A DNA stretch of 64,000 bases from Halobacillus_A sp043497005 (GTDB lineage: Bacteria; Bacillota; Bacilli; Bacillales; Halobacillaceae), in NCBI RefSeq assembly GCF_043497005.1, contig NZ_JBIEKE010000001.1:558001-622000 (forward strand), given 5' to 3'. The notes beneath the pieces are model-generated. The model searched no databases and was not told the origin of the DNA. It saw nothing but the letters and a program-made list of their open reading frames with translations. This document shows, piece after piece, positions 7,431-15,478 of the stretch. How positions within the stretch are numbered: the first letter of the stretch is position 1; each line of letters begins with the position of its first letter. The translations under genes and the position numbers were made by a program.

Positions 7431-9098
7431 TTACGCTCCTAACTTCGTTTGTATATCAGATTTTAACACGTCGGCTTTTGGACCGTAGATCGCTTGAACA
7501 CCGCGGTCTTTCACGACAAGTCCCATGGCTCCGTCACGTTTCCATTCCGCTTCATCAGCTACAAGCTCCAAATTGTTAACCGTAACACGCAGCCGCGTCA
7601 TGCATGCATCTACTTCTTCAATATTATCACTTCCGCCAAGCATAGCAATGACTTTATTCGCTTGAGAGTTCTCATCTTCATTTTCATTCCCGGCAGCTGT
7701 ATTGCCTTCTGGAGGGACAGCATCTTCGATATAGTTGCCTTTTCGACCTGGTGTAGGCAGTTTCAACTTTCGAATCATTAAATGAGCCATTCCGAAGTTT
7801 AAACCAAAGAAGACAAGACATGTGATCACAAAGTTTATTAAGTCGCGGCCAATACCGGCATTGATCATTAAAGGCGTCCTCGTAAGAAGTTCAATAATGC
7901 CAAAAGCGTGAACACGGAGGTCAATTAAATCAACCATTGCAAAAGCTAATCCGGTCGTAATGGCATAAGCTACGTAAAGCAGGGGAGCAGCGAACATGAA
8001 CATGAATTCTATCGGCTCCGTAACTCCTGTTAAAAATACTGCTAAACCAGCTGAAAGGAAAATAGACTTATATTTGTGTTTCTTATCTTTATCTACATTT
8101 AAATACATGGCAAGCGCAATTCCGATTAAAGAAGCAGTAGAAATAATAACCTGTCCTGCTTTAAAACGAGCAGGAGTTACGTCTTCTTCAAGTTCCTGAT
8201 AACCTCCCATATCGCCTTGAGCCATCAGGTTATAAAGGTCAGTAGCCCAGGCAAGCCAAAGAGGATCCTGACCAGCAACCGCTTCTCCTGCATTCTGGCC
8301 GGTTTGCATAATGTATGTTCCGCCAAGCTCTGTATAATTAATAGGTACCGTCAGCATATGGTGTAAGCCAAACGGAAGCATTAATCGTTCCACAGCTCCG
8401 AAAATGAAGGGAGCAATAACAGGTGCGGTGTTTCTTGAAGTAGCAATCCATTCTCCGAAGTTGTTAAGGCCAGTTTGAATCGGCGGCCAAATGAAAGCGA
8501 GCAGTAAAGAAACAATTACTGACCCTGCCATCACGGCAAATGGTACAAAGCGTTTTCCATTAAAGAAACCTAAAGCTTCTGGAAGCTTATTAAATGCATA
8601 ATATTTATTAAATAAGCTGGCTCCGAGGAAACCGGATATAATACCGACGAATACCCCCATATTGAGAGCAGGGGCCCCAAGGACGTTAATGAAATAATCA
8701 CCAACGACCATTTCATTTCCAACAAGAGACTGGACCGTCGGACTCTCTTCAGCTAACTTATCTGAGCTGACCCCAAAAATTGCCCCGGTTATCCGGTTAA
8801 TGAAAATAAAAGCAAGAAGGGCAGCGAATGCTCCGCCTGCTCGTTCTTTAGCCCATGAACCGCCAATAGCAACAGCGAACAAGATATGTAAATTATTTAT
8901 AATCGCCCAGCCAATACCCTCCATAATTCGTGCAATCGCTTGCATAAATGACAGATCTGTAACAACCATATCCAAAGCCTTCCCTAATGAAATCATAATA
9001 CCTGCTGCAGGCATTACAGCAACAACGACCATTAAGGCTTTTCCGAACTTTTGCCAGAAATCAAACGAAAAAATCGGTAACTGCTTTAACTTTGACAT
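7431..9098 (-). CDS. PTS sugar permease, IIBC subunits (glucose/alpha-glucoside family)
   Basis: A 555-residue fused IIC-IIB permease that imports and phosphorylates a sugar. The N-terminal IIC domain (about 10-440) has roughly ten hydrophobic segments and the family motifs RLMLPFGLHHML and TGVTEPIEFMFMF. The C-terminal IIB domain (about 475-555) carries the phosphorylated cysteine in EVDACMTRLRV. No IIA domain is present, so phosphate must come from a IIA-Glc encoded elsewhere. The ATG at 9098 has AAAGGAGAG correctly spaced; the upstream in-frame ATG at 9143 does not. With the adjacent glucosidase, a maltose- or isomaltose-type substrate is inferred. Confidence 0.9.
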   Translation of the reverse strand: MSKLKQLPIFSFDFWQKFGKALMVVVAVMPAAGIMISLGKALDMVVTDLSFMQAIARIMEGIGWAIINNLHILFAVAIGGSWAKERAGGAFAALLAFIFINRITGAIFGVSSDKLAEESPTVQSLVGNEMVVGDYFINVLGAPALNMGVFVGIISGFLGASLFNKYYAFNKLPEALGFFNGKRFVPFAVMAGSVIVSLLLAFIWPPIQTGLNNFGEWIATSRNTAPVIAPFIFGAVERLMLPFGLHHMLTVPINYTELGGTYIMQTGQNAGEAVAGQDPLWLAWATDLYNLMAQGDMGGYQELEEDVTPARFKAGQVIISTASLIGIALAMYLNVDKDKKHKYKSIFLSAGLAVFLTGVTEPIEFMFMFAAPLLYVAYAITTGLAFAMVDLIDLRVHAFGIIELLTRTPLMINAGIGRDLINFVITCLVFFGLNFGMAHLMIRKLKLPTPGRKGNYIEDAVPPEGNTAAGNENEDENSQANKVIAMLGGSDNIEEVDACMTRLRVTVNNLELVADEAEWKRDGAMGLVVKDRGVQAIYGPKADVLKSDIQTKLGA

Positions 9099-9172
9099 GT
9101 GATTTACTCTCCTTTTTAGTATATAGATTGGAATCGTTCTCATAAAAGTTATAAATAAATACGTTTTAATTT

Positions 9173-9187
9173 ATGCAAACGTTTTCG
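9173..9187 (-). promoter_or_regulatory. cre site (CcpA binding) of the PTS operon
   Basis: ATGCAAACGTTTTCG matches the cre consensus WTGNAANCGNWNNCW at all but the last position. It lies just downstream of the -10 box of the PTS promoter, where CcpA binding blocks transcription in known Bacillus operons. Glucose repression of the operon is inferred. Confidence 0.75.
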
Positions 9188-9196
9188 CTGATTTAC

Positions 9197-9225
9197 ATAT
9201 TAAACGATTTCATAAAGGTTGGCAA
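9197..9225 (-). promoter_or_regulatory. Sigma-A promoter of the PTS operon
   Basis: On the minus strand TTGCCA (9220-9225), a 17-bp spacer and TAATAT (9197-9202). The cre site follows about ten bases downstream. No antiterminator hairpin is obvious in the roughly 95-base leader. Confidence 0.7.
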
Positions 9226-9331
9226 TAAATTTACTGAAGATTTTTTGAAGAAGGGAGTTCAGCGGTGAATTGTACGCTTCTCATTCAGTAAAGATATAAG
9301 TCCCCTTTTGAGCAATGGATAAAATCGCCAC

Positions 9332-9360
9332 TGTTCAAAAGGAAATCAACTGGTTATAAT
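9332..9360 (+). promoter_or_regulatory. Promoter of the SOS polymerase gene
   Basis: A perfect TATAAT at 9355-9360 with a weak TGTTCA 17 bp upstream (9332-9337). The LexA box starts two bases after the -10. Confidence 0.6.
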
Positions 9361-9362
9361 AA

Positions 9363-9374
9363 GAACAAACGTTC
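9363..9374 (+). promoter_or_regulatory. LexA (SOS) operator
   Basis: GAACAAACGTTC fits the Gram-positive LexA/DinR box GAAC-N4-GTTC exactly, two bases downstream of the -10 box. A box in the same position relative to its -10 precedes the YolD-like gene at 42983. Confidence 0.88.
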
Positions 9375-9393
9375 GTAATTTGGAGTGGTAGAA

Positions 9394-10650
9394 ATGGATT
9401 ATTCAAGTTATCCTCGGCATGACGTCCTGTGTATTGATATGCGTTCTTTTTATGCAAGTGTGGAATGCACGAGGCGCGGCCTTGATCCGAGAACAGCTCT
9501 TTTAGCTGTCGTGGGAGATCCGAGTCGAAGCGGAAGCATCGTATTAGCCGCATCGCCGGCTTTGAAGAAAAAGCATGGCATCAGCAATGTCAGTCGTTTT
9601 TTTGAATTGCCTGATGACCCTCATCTTGTCATTGCACAGGCTCATATGGGAGATTACCTGGAAGTATCGGTGGAAATCACAAAAATGATTATGAATTATG
9701 TGCCTCCGGAAGCCGTACATGTGTATTCCGTAGATGAGTTATGGGTGACGATTGATGGGTTAGAAAAGCTTTACGGTTCTCCTTATGACATCGCCCGTAT
9801 GATTCAGGACAACATCCGCGATCAGTTCGGCATCGAGTGTGTAATCGGAATTGGGGATAATAAATTTTTAGCTAAAGTCGTTATGGATATTCATTCCAAA
9901 AAAGCAGAGGACGGAGTCGCAGAGTGCAGGTATGAAGATGTCGAACGGTTGCTGTGGCCTGTGCCGATTGAAGATATTTGGGGAATCGGCAAGCGGATGA
10001 TGCGCAATTTAAACCGCATGGGGATTGTAACGCTTGGACAGCTGGCAAAACACCCGGTTAAATATTTGAAAAAACATTACGGCATTATGGGGGAACAGCT
10101 GCATTGGCACGCCTGGGGCGTTGATTTAAGCCCGGTGATCGGTGATTTTACAAAAACGGCACAAAAAGGTTACGGGCACGGCGTAACATTATTGCGTGAT
10201 TATAGCGGGGAGGAGCTGCCGACTGTCATCCTCGATTTGTGCGAGGAAGCGTGCCGGCGTGCGCGCAGAGATAAGCAGGCAGGACGAACGGTTCATCTGT
10301 CGGTCTCATATTCGAGTGAAACAGGAGGCGGCTTCAGCCGGTCCATGTCAATGGATCTGCCGACGAACATTACGATGGATATGTTTCATTTATGTATGCG
10401 TCTGTTCCGTACATTTTACGATGGAGAAAGTAAGATTCGCCGAACGAGCGTGACGTTGACGAATCTCGATGATGACATAGCTACGCAGCTTACACTATTT
10501 GACGACCGACCGAAGAAAAAAGATGTCGGCATTGTTATGGATGAAATTAGAGATAAATATGGGTCCACGGCAATATTACGAGCAAGCAGCTTTACGAAAG
10601 CCGGGATTACGCCGGAGCGCAGCAAAAAAATCGGCGGCCATTTTGCTTAA
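9394..10650 (+). CDS. Y-family DNA polymerase (UvrX/YqjW type, SOS-induced)
   Basis: A 418-residue translesion polymerase of the UvrX/YqjW (PolY2) branch. Active-site acidic residues are in CIDMRSFYASVE near residue 12 and VYSVDELWV near residue 110. EDIWGIGKRMMRNL is the helix-hairpin-helix of the thumb, and the little-finger domain follows. Near the C-terminus QLTLF matches the beta-clamp binding peptide, so it should be recruited to the replisome. The ATG at 9394 has GGAG eight bases upstream, better than the in-frame GTG at 9385. A LexA box controls it. The YolD-like partner normally beside it lies 33 kb away (42983). Confidence 0.92.
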   Translation: MDYSSYPRHDVLCIDMRSFYASVECTRRGLDPRTALLAVVGDPSRSGSIVLAASPALKKKHGISNVSRFFELPDDPHLVIAQAHMGDYLEVSVEITKMIMNYVPPEAVHVYSVDELWVTIDGLEKLYGSPYDIARMIQDNIRDQFGIECVIGIGDNKFLAKVVMDIHSKKAEDGVAECRYEDVERLLWPVPIEDIWGIGKRMMRNLNRMGIVTLGQLAKHPVKYLKKHYGIMGEQLHWHAWGVDLSPVIGDFTKTAQKGYGHGVTLLRDYSGEELPTVILDLCEEACRRARRDKQAGRTVHLSVSYSSETGGGFSRSMSMDLPTNITMDMFHLCMRLFRTFYDGESKIRRTSVTLTNLDDDIATQLTLFDDRPKKKDVGIVMDEIRDKYGSTAILRASSFTKAGITPERSKKIGGHFA

Positions 10651-10659
10651 CCGTGGTTT

Positions 10660-10695
10660 AGAAAGGATTATGATTCTCCAATCATAATCCTTTCT
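10660..10695. terminator. Bidirectional terminator between polymerase and DMT exporter
   Basis: A 16-bp perfect stem AGAAAGGATTATGATT / AATCATAATCCTTTCT with a CTCC loop. The stop codon and last codons of the minus-strand DMT gene are inside its right arm, so the hairpin also constrains that protein's C-terminus. Confidence 0.85.
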
Positions 10696-11662
10696 CTCTT
10701 AATAAGGAAGGCTGCTTTTGGGAGTTTGCTTTTTTCGTGAAATAGCTGTGCAGCAGCATGCCTACAATAATAATCAACAGGCCGAGAGCAGCTATCCCGC
10801 TTGGAAGCGGAGAAGAAAGCAGAAGAACTTCTCCAAGCATAACAAAAAGAACCTGAGTAGACTGGGTGGCTTCAACAGCAGCCAATCTTCCTTGATGTGT
10901 TCGCACGCGGTCGGTTGCGATAAAAAATAATGTGGTAGCTATAACCCCGGAACAGACGCCGACGATAAATGTCTGCAGGAGCTGTTCAGAAGAAGGAGGC
11001 CCTACAGTAACCAATCCATAAACACTGAGCAAGATCCATAAGGGCAGACTTGCGACCGTCATCCCAAGCACCCGCTGGAAAGTATCCAAACGGCCTCCGC
11101 AAAGCTCCATCATTTTGCGGTTTCCTAACGGATAGGCGAAGGCGGCAATGACCACCGGGAGCACGCCTGCTGCAATCTGAGCTGCATTCAATTGACCAGC
11201 CTGTGGCAGTTGAATGAGCATCACACCGAGAAGAATAAACATGGAGATGGATAGAGCCCTGATCTCAATTTTATTTCTTACATGGATTGGACCATGATTC
11301 GTCGGCTTCGTTACAAAAAACAAAGGAGCGAGCAAAGTACCTGCCACAATCGTCATTTGCCATGTTCCCGCTACCAGCCATCCCGGGCCGTAGGAAGCAG
11401 CATATGTAAGTGGAGCGTAAAACAGACCGAAGCCAATGGTGCTCCAAATCAACCACGGCATAGGACGGCTGAGCATTTCATGAATAACTTGTTTTCCGCT
11501 TCCTCTTATATACACAATGAGGATGAGAAAAGGGAGCATGAAAAAGAAGCGCAGCGATGAGCTCCACAGCCAGCTGCCGCCGTCCAGCTCCATTGAACGG
11601 TTTAGAATAAACGTAACGGCAAAAAACATGGAAGCCGTAATTCCTAAAATAATTTCCCTCAT
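10682..11662 (-). CDS. DMT-type efflux transporter (EmrE-like, PF13536)
   Basis: A 326-residue membrane protein with about ten hydrophobic segments arranged as two similar halves, as in the drug/metabolite transporter superfamily. It begins MREIILGITASMFFAVTFILNRSMEL. TYAASYGPGWLVAGTWQMTIVAG in helices 3-4 and VEATQSTQVLFVMLGEVLLL in the second half resemble the group annotated as multidrug resistance efflux transporter family. Substrate is unknown. The ATG at 11662 follows a good GGGGAGGTC site. It is divergent from the HTH gene at 11734, with only about 70 bases between, so the two may share regulation. Confidence 0.82.
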   Translation of the reverse strand: MREIILGITASMFFAVTFILNRSMELDGGSWLWSSSLRFFFMLPFLILIVYIRGSGKQVIHEMLSRPMPWLIWSTIGFGLFYAPLTYAASYGPGWLVAGTWQMTIVAGTLLAPLFFVTKPTNHGPIHVRNKIEIRALSISMFILLGVMLIQLPQAGQLNAAQIAAGVLPVVIAAFAYPLGNRKMMELCGGRLDTFQRVLGMTVASLPLWILLSVYGLVTVGPPSSEQLLQTFIVGVCSGVIATTLFFIATDRVRTHQGRLAAVEATQSTQVLFVMLGEVLLLSSPLPSGIAALGLLIIIVGMLLHSYFTKKANSQKQPSLLREKGL

Positions 11663-11733
11663 ATCTATGACCTCCCCATTTTATTGTATAGTATAGTATA
11701 TTTAAAAATGAAAAGATAAGGAGAATGTTTACT

Positions 11734-12015
11734 GTGAAAGAAGAGCGGATAGACTCCCGCGAAGAGAGCTACACGTCTAAAGAGATGAGTGAACATATTA
11801 AAGTGGCACGTGTTCAATTCGGGAGAAATGTGCAAATTATACGTAATAAGAAGAACCTCAGCCTTGAGCAATTAGGGGAAAAAACTGGGCTTGGTCAAGA
11901 AACATTAGAGAAGATAGAGAAAGGCGATCTAGAACCAGAGTTATCCTTTGATGATCTCATTGATCTCTCGATAGGACTGAACGTCCATTTGATGGAACTT
12001 TATGAGGGAATGTAG
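11734..12015 (+). CDS. Small XRE-family helix-turn-helix protein
   Basis: A 93-residue protein with an acidic N-terminal tail (about 1-25) and one Cro/C1-type HTH domain (about 28-90): VQIIRNKKNLSLEQLGEKTGL is helix 1 to the recognition region, followed by ETLEKIEKGDLEPELSFDDLIDLSIGL. No effector domain is present. The GTG at 11734 is preferred to the ATG at 11725 because AAGGAG (11718-11723) is ten bases from the GTG and only one from the ATG. Target genes are unknown; the divergent DMT exporter is the obvious candidate. Confidence 0.78.
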   Translation: MKEERIDSREESYTSKEMSEHIKVARVQFGRNVQIIRNKKNLSLEQLGEKTGLGQETLEKIEKGDLEPELSFDDLIDLSIGLNVHLMELYEGM

Positions 12016-12098
12016 TAGTGAGGATTAAGCGAGGATAAATAAATCTTATCCTTCAATGAGCTAAACTGAGCTGTCGTGACTGATGGAAAACAAATGGA

Positions 12099-12127
12099 TT
12101 GCGATATTATCGAATTTCCATTATATT
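12099..12127 (+). promoter_or_regulatory. Sigma-A promoter of the riboflavin operon
   Basis: TTGCGA (12099-12104), 17-bp spacer, TATATT (12122-12127). Transcription would begin near 12134, about 15 bases before the FMN aptamer. Confidence 0.65.
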
Positions 12128-12148
12128 AATAGTAATACAACAAAATAA

Positions 12149-12305
12149 TAAGTCCTTCGGGGTCGGGTGAAAATCCCAGCCGGCGGTAATGAACGTAATG
12201 AATCATACGTTCCGAGCCCGCGACGGGGAAGCAGCAGCTATGCGTTTCCCCCTGATTTGGTGCATAATCCAAAGCCGACAGTGAGAGTCTGGATGGGAGA
12301 AGGAA
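12149..12305 (+). ncRNA. FMN riboswitch (RFN element)
   Basis: All conserved RFN blocks are present in order: CTTCGGGGTCGGGTGAAAATC at the 5' end, CCCAGCCGGCGGTAAT, GAGCCCGCGA, GATTTGGTGCATAATCCAAAG (region quoted in pieces at 12253-12274), GCCGACAGTGAGAGTCTGGATGG and the closing GAGAAGGA. FMN binding is known to favour termination upstream of the ribD operon. The expression platform follows as the hairpin at 12392-12427. Confidence 0.96.
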
Positions 12306-12391
12306 TGAAGAACGCCATAGGTACAGTTGAAATTCTGCAATTGTATCCTTTATTAGGCGCAGCTTTGTGCATTTTAAAAAATGTAGAAACT

Positions 12392-12427
12392 AAACCCTGG
12401 GGAAGTATGTCTTCTTCAGGGTTTTTT
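12392..12427 (+). terminator. Riboswitch-controlled terminator before ribD
   Basis: Outer stem AAACCCTG / CAGGGTTT and inner GAAG / CTTC around TATGT, followed by a T6 run. It ends about 20 bases before the ribD start, the standard position for FMN-dependent attenuation. Confidence 0.88.
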
Positions 12428-12447
12428 GTATGAACTGGGGTGAGCAG

Positions 12448-13542
12448 ATGGATCGTGATCAACACTATATGAAAATGGCCGTTGAAATGGCGAAAGGGAC
12501 CGTGGGTCAGACCACTCCCAATCCCTCCGTTGCCGCCATTGTCGTCAAGGATAACCAGGTGGCAGGTCTCGGCGTGCATGTGAAAGCAGGAGAACCTCAT
12601 GCGGAAGTTCATGCTCTTAAAATGGCTGGAGAAAAGGCGCATGGAGCTGATATTTATGTAACGCTTGAGCCGTGCAGCCACTTTGGACAGACACCTCCAT
12701 GTGCTCAAGCCGTTATAGAGGCAGGGATTAAACGAGCGATCATTGCTTCTCATGATCCGAATCCTAAGGTAAGCGGAAGAGGCATCCAAATGATGGAAGC
12801 TGCAGGTATAGAAGTGAAAACGGCGGTTTTACGAGAGGAAGCTGATCAGCTTAACCGGGCTTTCTTTCATTTTATTCAAACGAAGCTCCCTTACGTACGC
12901 TTGAAATCAGCTATTAGTATGGATGGCAAAATTGCTACTTCTACAGGAGAGAGTCAGTGGATCACTGGAAAAGAAGCGAGGGCCGATGGACATCGTTACC
13001 GGCATCAGTCAGCAGCGATTTTAGTTGGGATCAACACAGTGATGATGGATAATCCGAAGCTGACCACTCGCATTGAAGGTGGAGGCAGACACCCGGTGCG
13101 AATTGTGCTCGATACTCATCTTCGCATGCCGCAATCTGCTCAGCTTGTTCAAGACCCGACAGCACCAACGTGGATTTTTACAGGTATTAAGGCAGACACA
13201 GCTCAGAGAACAGCGTTAGAAAGTTACGCTCACGTGCAAGTTATTCCATTAGATACACGAGAAGTAGAGGTAGAAGCTGTTTTACAATATCTCGGCGAGA
13301 AAAAAATAACTTCGTTACTTATAGAAGGCGGAGCAACCGTGGCCGACGCATTCGTACGTGCGGGACACGTAAATGAAGTCATTACCTATATGGCCCCGAA
13401 ACTGATAGGTGGTAAAGAAGCGCTGACTTCGGTTGCTGGAAAAGGCATCAGCCAGTTGAAAAATGTGGATCAGTTTGAGTTTGTTTCAAGTGAACGAGTC
13501 GGTGAAGACTTGAAAATCATCTCTGTGAAGAAGGAGGGGTAA
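12448..13542 (+). CDS. ribD: Bifunctional riboflavin deaminase/reductase RibD
   Basis: It converts 2,5-diamino-6-ribosylamino-pyrimidinone phosphate in two steps: deamination, then NADPH-dependent reduction of the ribose side chain. The N-terminal zinc deaminase domain (about 1-145) shows PHAEVHAL and LEPCSHFGQTPPCAQAVIEAG (zinc His/Cys). The C-terminal reductase domain (about 146-364) starts VRLKSAISMDGKIATSTGES and ends with LLIEGGATVADAF. The length (364) matches B. subtilis RibD (361). The ATG at 12448 with GGGGTGAG upstream is preferred over the in-frame ATG at 12430, which lies against the terminator T run. First gene of ribD-ribE-ribBA-ribH. Confidence 0.96.
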   Translation: MDRDQHYMKMAVEMAKGTVGQTTPNPSVAAIVVKDNQVAGLGVHVKAGEPHAEVHALKMAGEKAHGADIYVTLEPCSHFGQTPPCAQAVIEAGIKRAIIASHDPNPKVSGRGIQMMEAAGIEVKTAVLREEADQLNRAFFHFIQTKLPYVRLKSAISMDGKIATSTGESQWITGKEARADGHRYRHQSAAILVGINTVMMDNPKLTTRIEGGGRHPVRIVLDTHLRMPQSAQLVQDPTAPTWIFTGIKADTAQRTALESYAHVQVIPLDTREVEVEAVLQYLGEKKITSLLIEGGATVADAFVRAGHVNEVITYMAPKLIGGKEALTSVAGKGISQLKNVDQFEFVSSERVGEDLKIISVKKEG

Positions 13543-13545
13543 ACC

Positions 13546-14193
13546 ATGTTTACAGGTATTGTAGAAGAGATTGGTTCCATTAAAGGAATTAAAACAAAAA
13601 CGGAAGCTATGGAAATAAGTATTAAAGCGAAAGATATATTAAATGATGTCAATTTAGGTGACAGCATTTCAATTAATGGTGTGTGCTTAACGGTTACAAG
13701 CTACACTGAGCAAAGCGTTGAATTTGATGTCATGCCTGAAACATTCCGTGCAACGAACCTGCATGAACTGCAGCAAGGGAGTCCAGTAAATTTGGAGCGT
13801 GCAATGGCTGCAGGCGGACGATTTGGCGGGCACCTCGTCTCAGGTCATATTGATGGGACAGGGCAAATTGTCAGCAAATCACCGGAGTCAAATGCCGTCT
13901 ATTATGAAATTGAATTACCAGAAGAACTTGTTAAATATTTCGTATATAAAGGATCGATTGCCGTGGACGGTACGAGCTTGACCGTGTTTGGTGTGAAGGA
14001 AAACCGAGTCACCATTTCGCTCATCCCTCACACGATGGAGCATACGGTGCTGGGAAATAAAGGGCCGGGAGACCGCGTCAATATCGAGTGCGATATGATT
14101 GGGAAATATGTCGCTCACTTCTTAGGAAAAGATGAACCGAGTGAAAAGTCGCAGATGACAAAAGAATTTTTAAATGAGAATGGATTTGCTTAA
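13546..14193 (+). CDS. ribE: Riboflavin synthase (alpha subunit)
   Basis: It dismutates two 6,7-dimethyl-8-ribityllumazines to riboflavin and a pyrimidinedione. Two lumazine-binding barrels are visible as an internal repeat: MFTGIVEEIG...NGVCLTV in the first (about 1-95) and GHLVSGHIDGTGQI...DGTSLTVFGV in the second (about 96-190). The extreme N-terminal MFTGIVEE is the diagnostic active-site segment. The 215-residue length is normal. It starts three bases after ribD behind GGAGGGG, so it is translationally linked to the operon. Confidence 0.96.
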   Translation: MFTGIVEEIGSIKGIKTKTEAMEISIKAKDILNDVNLGDSISINGVCLTVTSYTEQSVEFDVMPETFRATNLHELQQGSPVNLERAMAAGGRFGGHLVSGHIDGTGQIVSKSPESNAVYYEIELPEELVKYFVYKGSIAVDGTSLTVFGVKENRVTISLIPHTMEHTVLGNKGPGDRVNIECDMIGKYVAHFLGKDEPSEKSQMTKEFLNENGFA

Positions 14194-14209
14194 TGGAAGG
14201 GGCAAAAGC

Positions 14210-15403
14210 ATGTTTGATTCAATTGAAAAAGCGATAGAGCATTTGAAACAAGGTAAAATGGTAATTGTTTGTGATGATGAAGATCGTGAAAATGAAGGCG
14301 ACTTAATAGGACTTGCTGAGTACGCGACCCCTGAAATGATAAACTTTATGATTACCCGCGCGCGTGGTCTCGTCTGCACACCTATTACAGGGGAATTAGC
14401 GGAACATCTTGAACTGCTCCCAATGGTAGGAACGAATACGGATCCGAATCAAACGGCTTTTACGGTAAGCATCGATCATAAACAAACAACGACGGGCATT
14501 TCAGCAGATGAACGTGCGTTAACAATTCGTGAACTGTTAAACCCGGATGTGGCGGCAGGAGATTTTCAAAAGCCAGGTCACATTTTCCCATTAATTGCGA
14601 AAGAGGGAGGCGTGCTGCGTCGTGCAGGTCATACTGAGGCTGCAGTTGATTTAGCTGTCCTGGCAGGAGCTAAACCAGCAGGTGTTATTTGTGAAATTAT
14701 TAAAGATGACGGCACAATGGCACGTGTGCCTGATTTACGGGAAATGGCGGATGAATTTGATATCCCTATGATTACAATCGCGGATTTAATTCAATATCGT
14801 CACCGCCATGAAGACCATGTAAAGAGAGAAGTTGAAATTCAACTTCCTACAGAGTACGGTGATTTCCGGGCAGTTGCTTATACGAACGATATTGATCATA
14901 AGGATCATATTGCTTTAATAAAGGGCGATATCAAACCGGGTGAGCCTACGCTTGTAAGGGTGCATTCGGAATGTTTAACAGGCGACGTATTTGGGTCTTA
15001 CCGATGTGACTGCGGCCCCCAATTGCATAATGCGCTGCGACAGATCGCAGAAAACGGAAGCGGCGTGCTGTTATACATGCGTCAGGAAGGGCGAGGCATC
15101 GGCCTGCTTAATAAAATGTTTGCTTACAAGCTTCAAGAGGAAGGATTAGATACTGTAGAGGCAAACGAAAAATTAGGGTTTGGTCCGGATTTGCGTGATT
15201 ACGGGGTAGGCGCTCAAATTCTAAGAGAATTAGGTATTTCAGAGATTAAACTGCTTACAAACAATCCGAAGAAAATCTCAGGGTTGAGCGGCTATGGACT
15301 CGAAGTCGTCGAACGGGTAGCGATTCAAATGCCATCCAGAAAAGAAAACGAACTTTACCTGAAAACAAAACAATCCAAGATGGGGCATTTATTTCACTAT
15401 TAG
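14210..15403 (+). CDS. ribBA: Bifunctional RibBA: DHBP synthase / GTP cyclohydrolase II
   Basis: The N-terminal domain (about 1-200) makes 3,4-dihydroxy-2-butanone 4-phosphate from ribulose 5-phosphate, with VCDDEDRENEGDLI and the GHTEAAVDLA motif. The C-terminal domain (about 205-397) is GTP cyclohydrolase II, with zinc cysteines in HSECLTGDVFGSYRCDCG and the RQEGRGIGLL loop. Together they supply both riboflavin precursors. The ATG at 14210 has GGAAGGGG upstream and gives 397 residues, one fewer than the B. subtilis protein. It follows ribE by 16 bases. Confidence 0.96.
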   Translation: MFDSIEKAIEHLKQGKMVIVCDDEDRENEGDLIGLAEYATPEMINFMITRARGLVCTPITGELAEHLELLPMVGTNTDPNQTAFTVSIDHKQTTTGISADERALTIRELLNPDVAAGDFQKPGHIFPLIAKEGGVLRRAGHTEAAVDLAVLAGAKPAGVICEIIKDDGTMARVPDLREMADEFDIPMITIADLIQYRHRHEDHVKREVEIQLPTEYGDFRAVAYTNDIDHKDHIALIKGDIKPGEPTLVRVHSECLTGDVFGSYRCDCGPQLHNALRQIAENGSGVLLYMRQEGRGIGLLNKMFAYKLQEEGLDTVEANEKLGFGPDLRDYGVGAQILRELGISEIKLLTNNPKKISGLSGYGLEVVERVAIQMPSRKENELYLKTKQSKMGHLFHY

Positions 15404-15478
15404 CAGGAAACTTCGGCGGGTTTGGAAGATGTCCGACTGTCGAGCAGAAGATTAGTTCAATAAAAGGGAGCGATTAGA

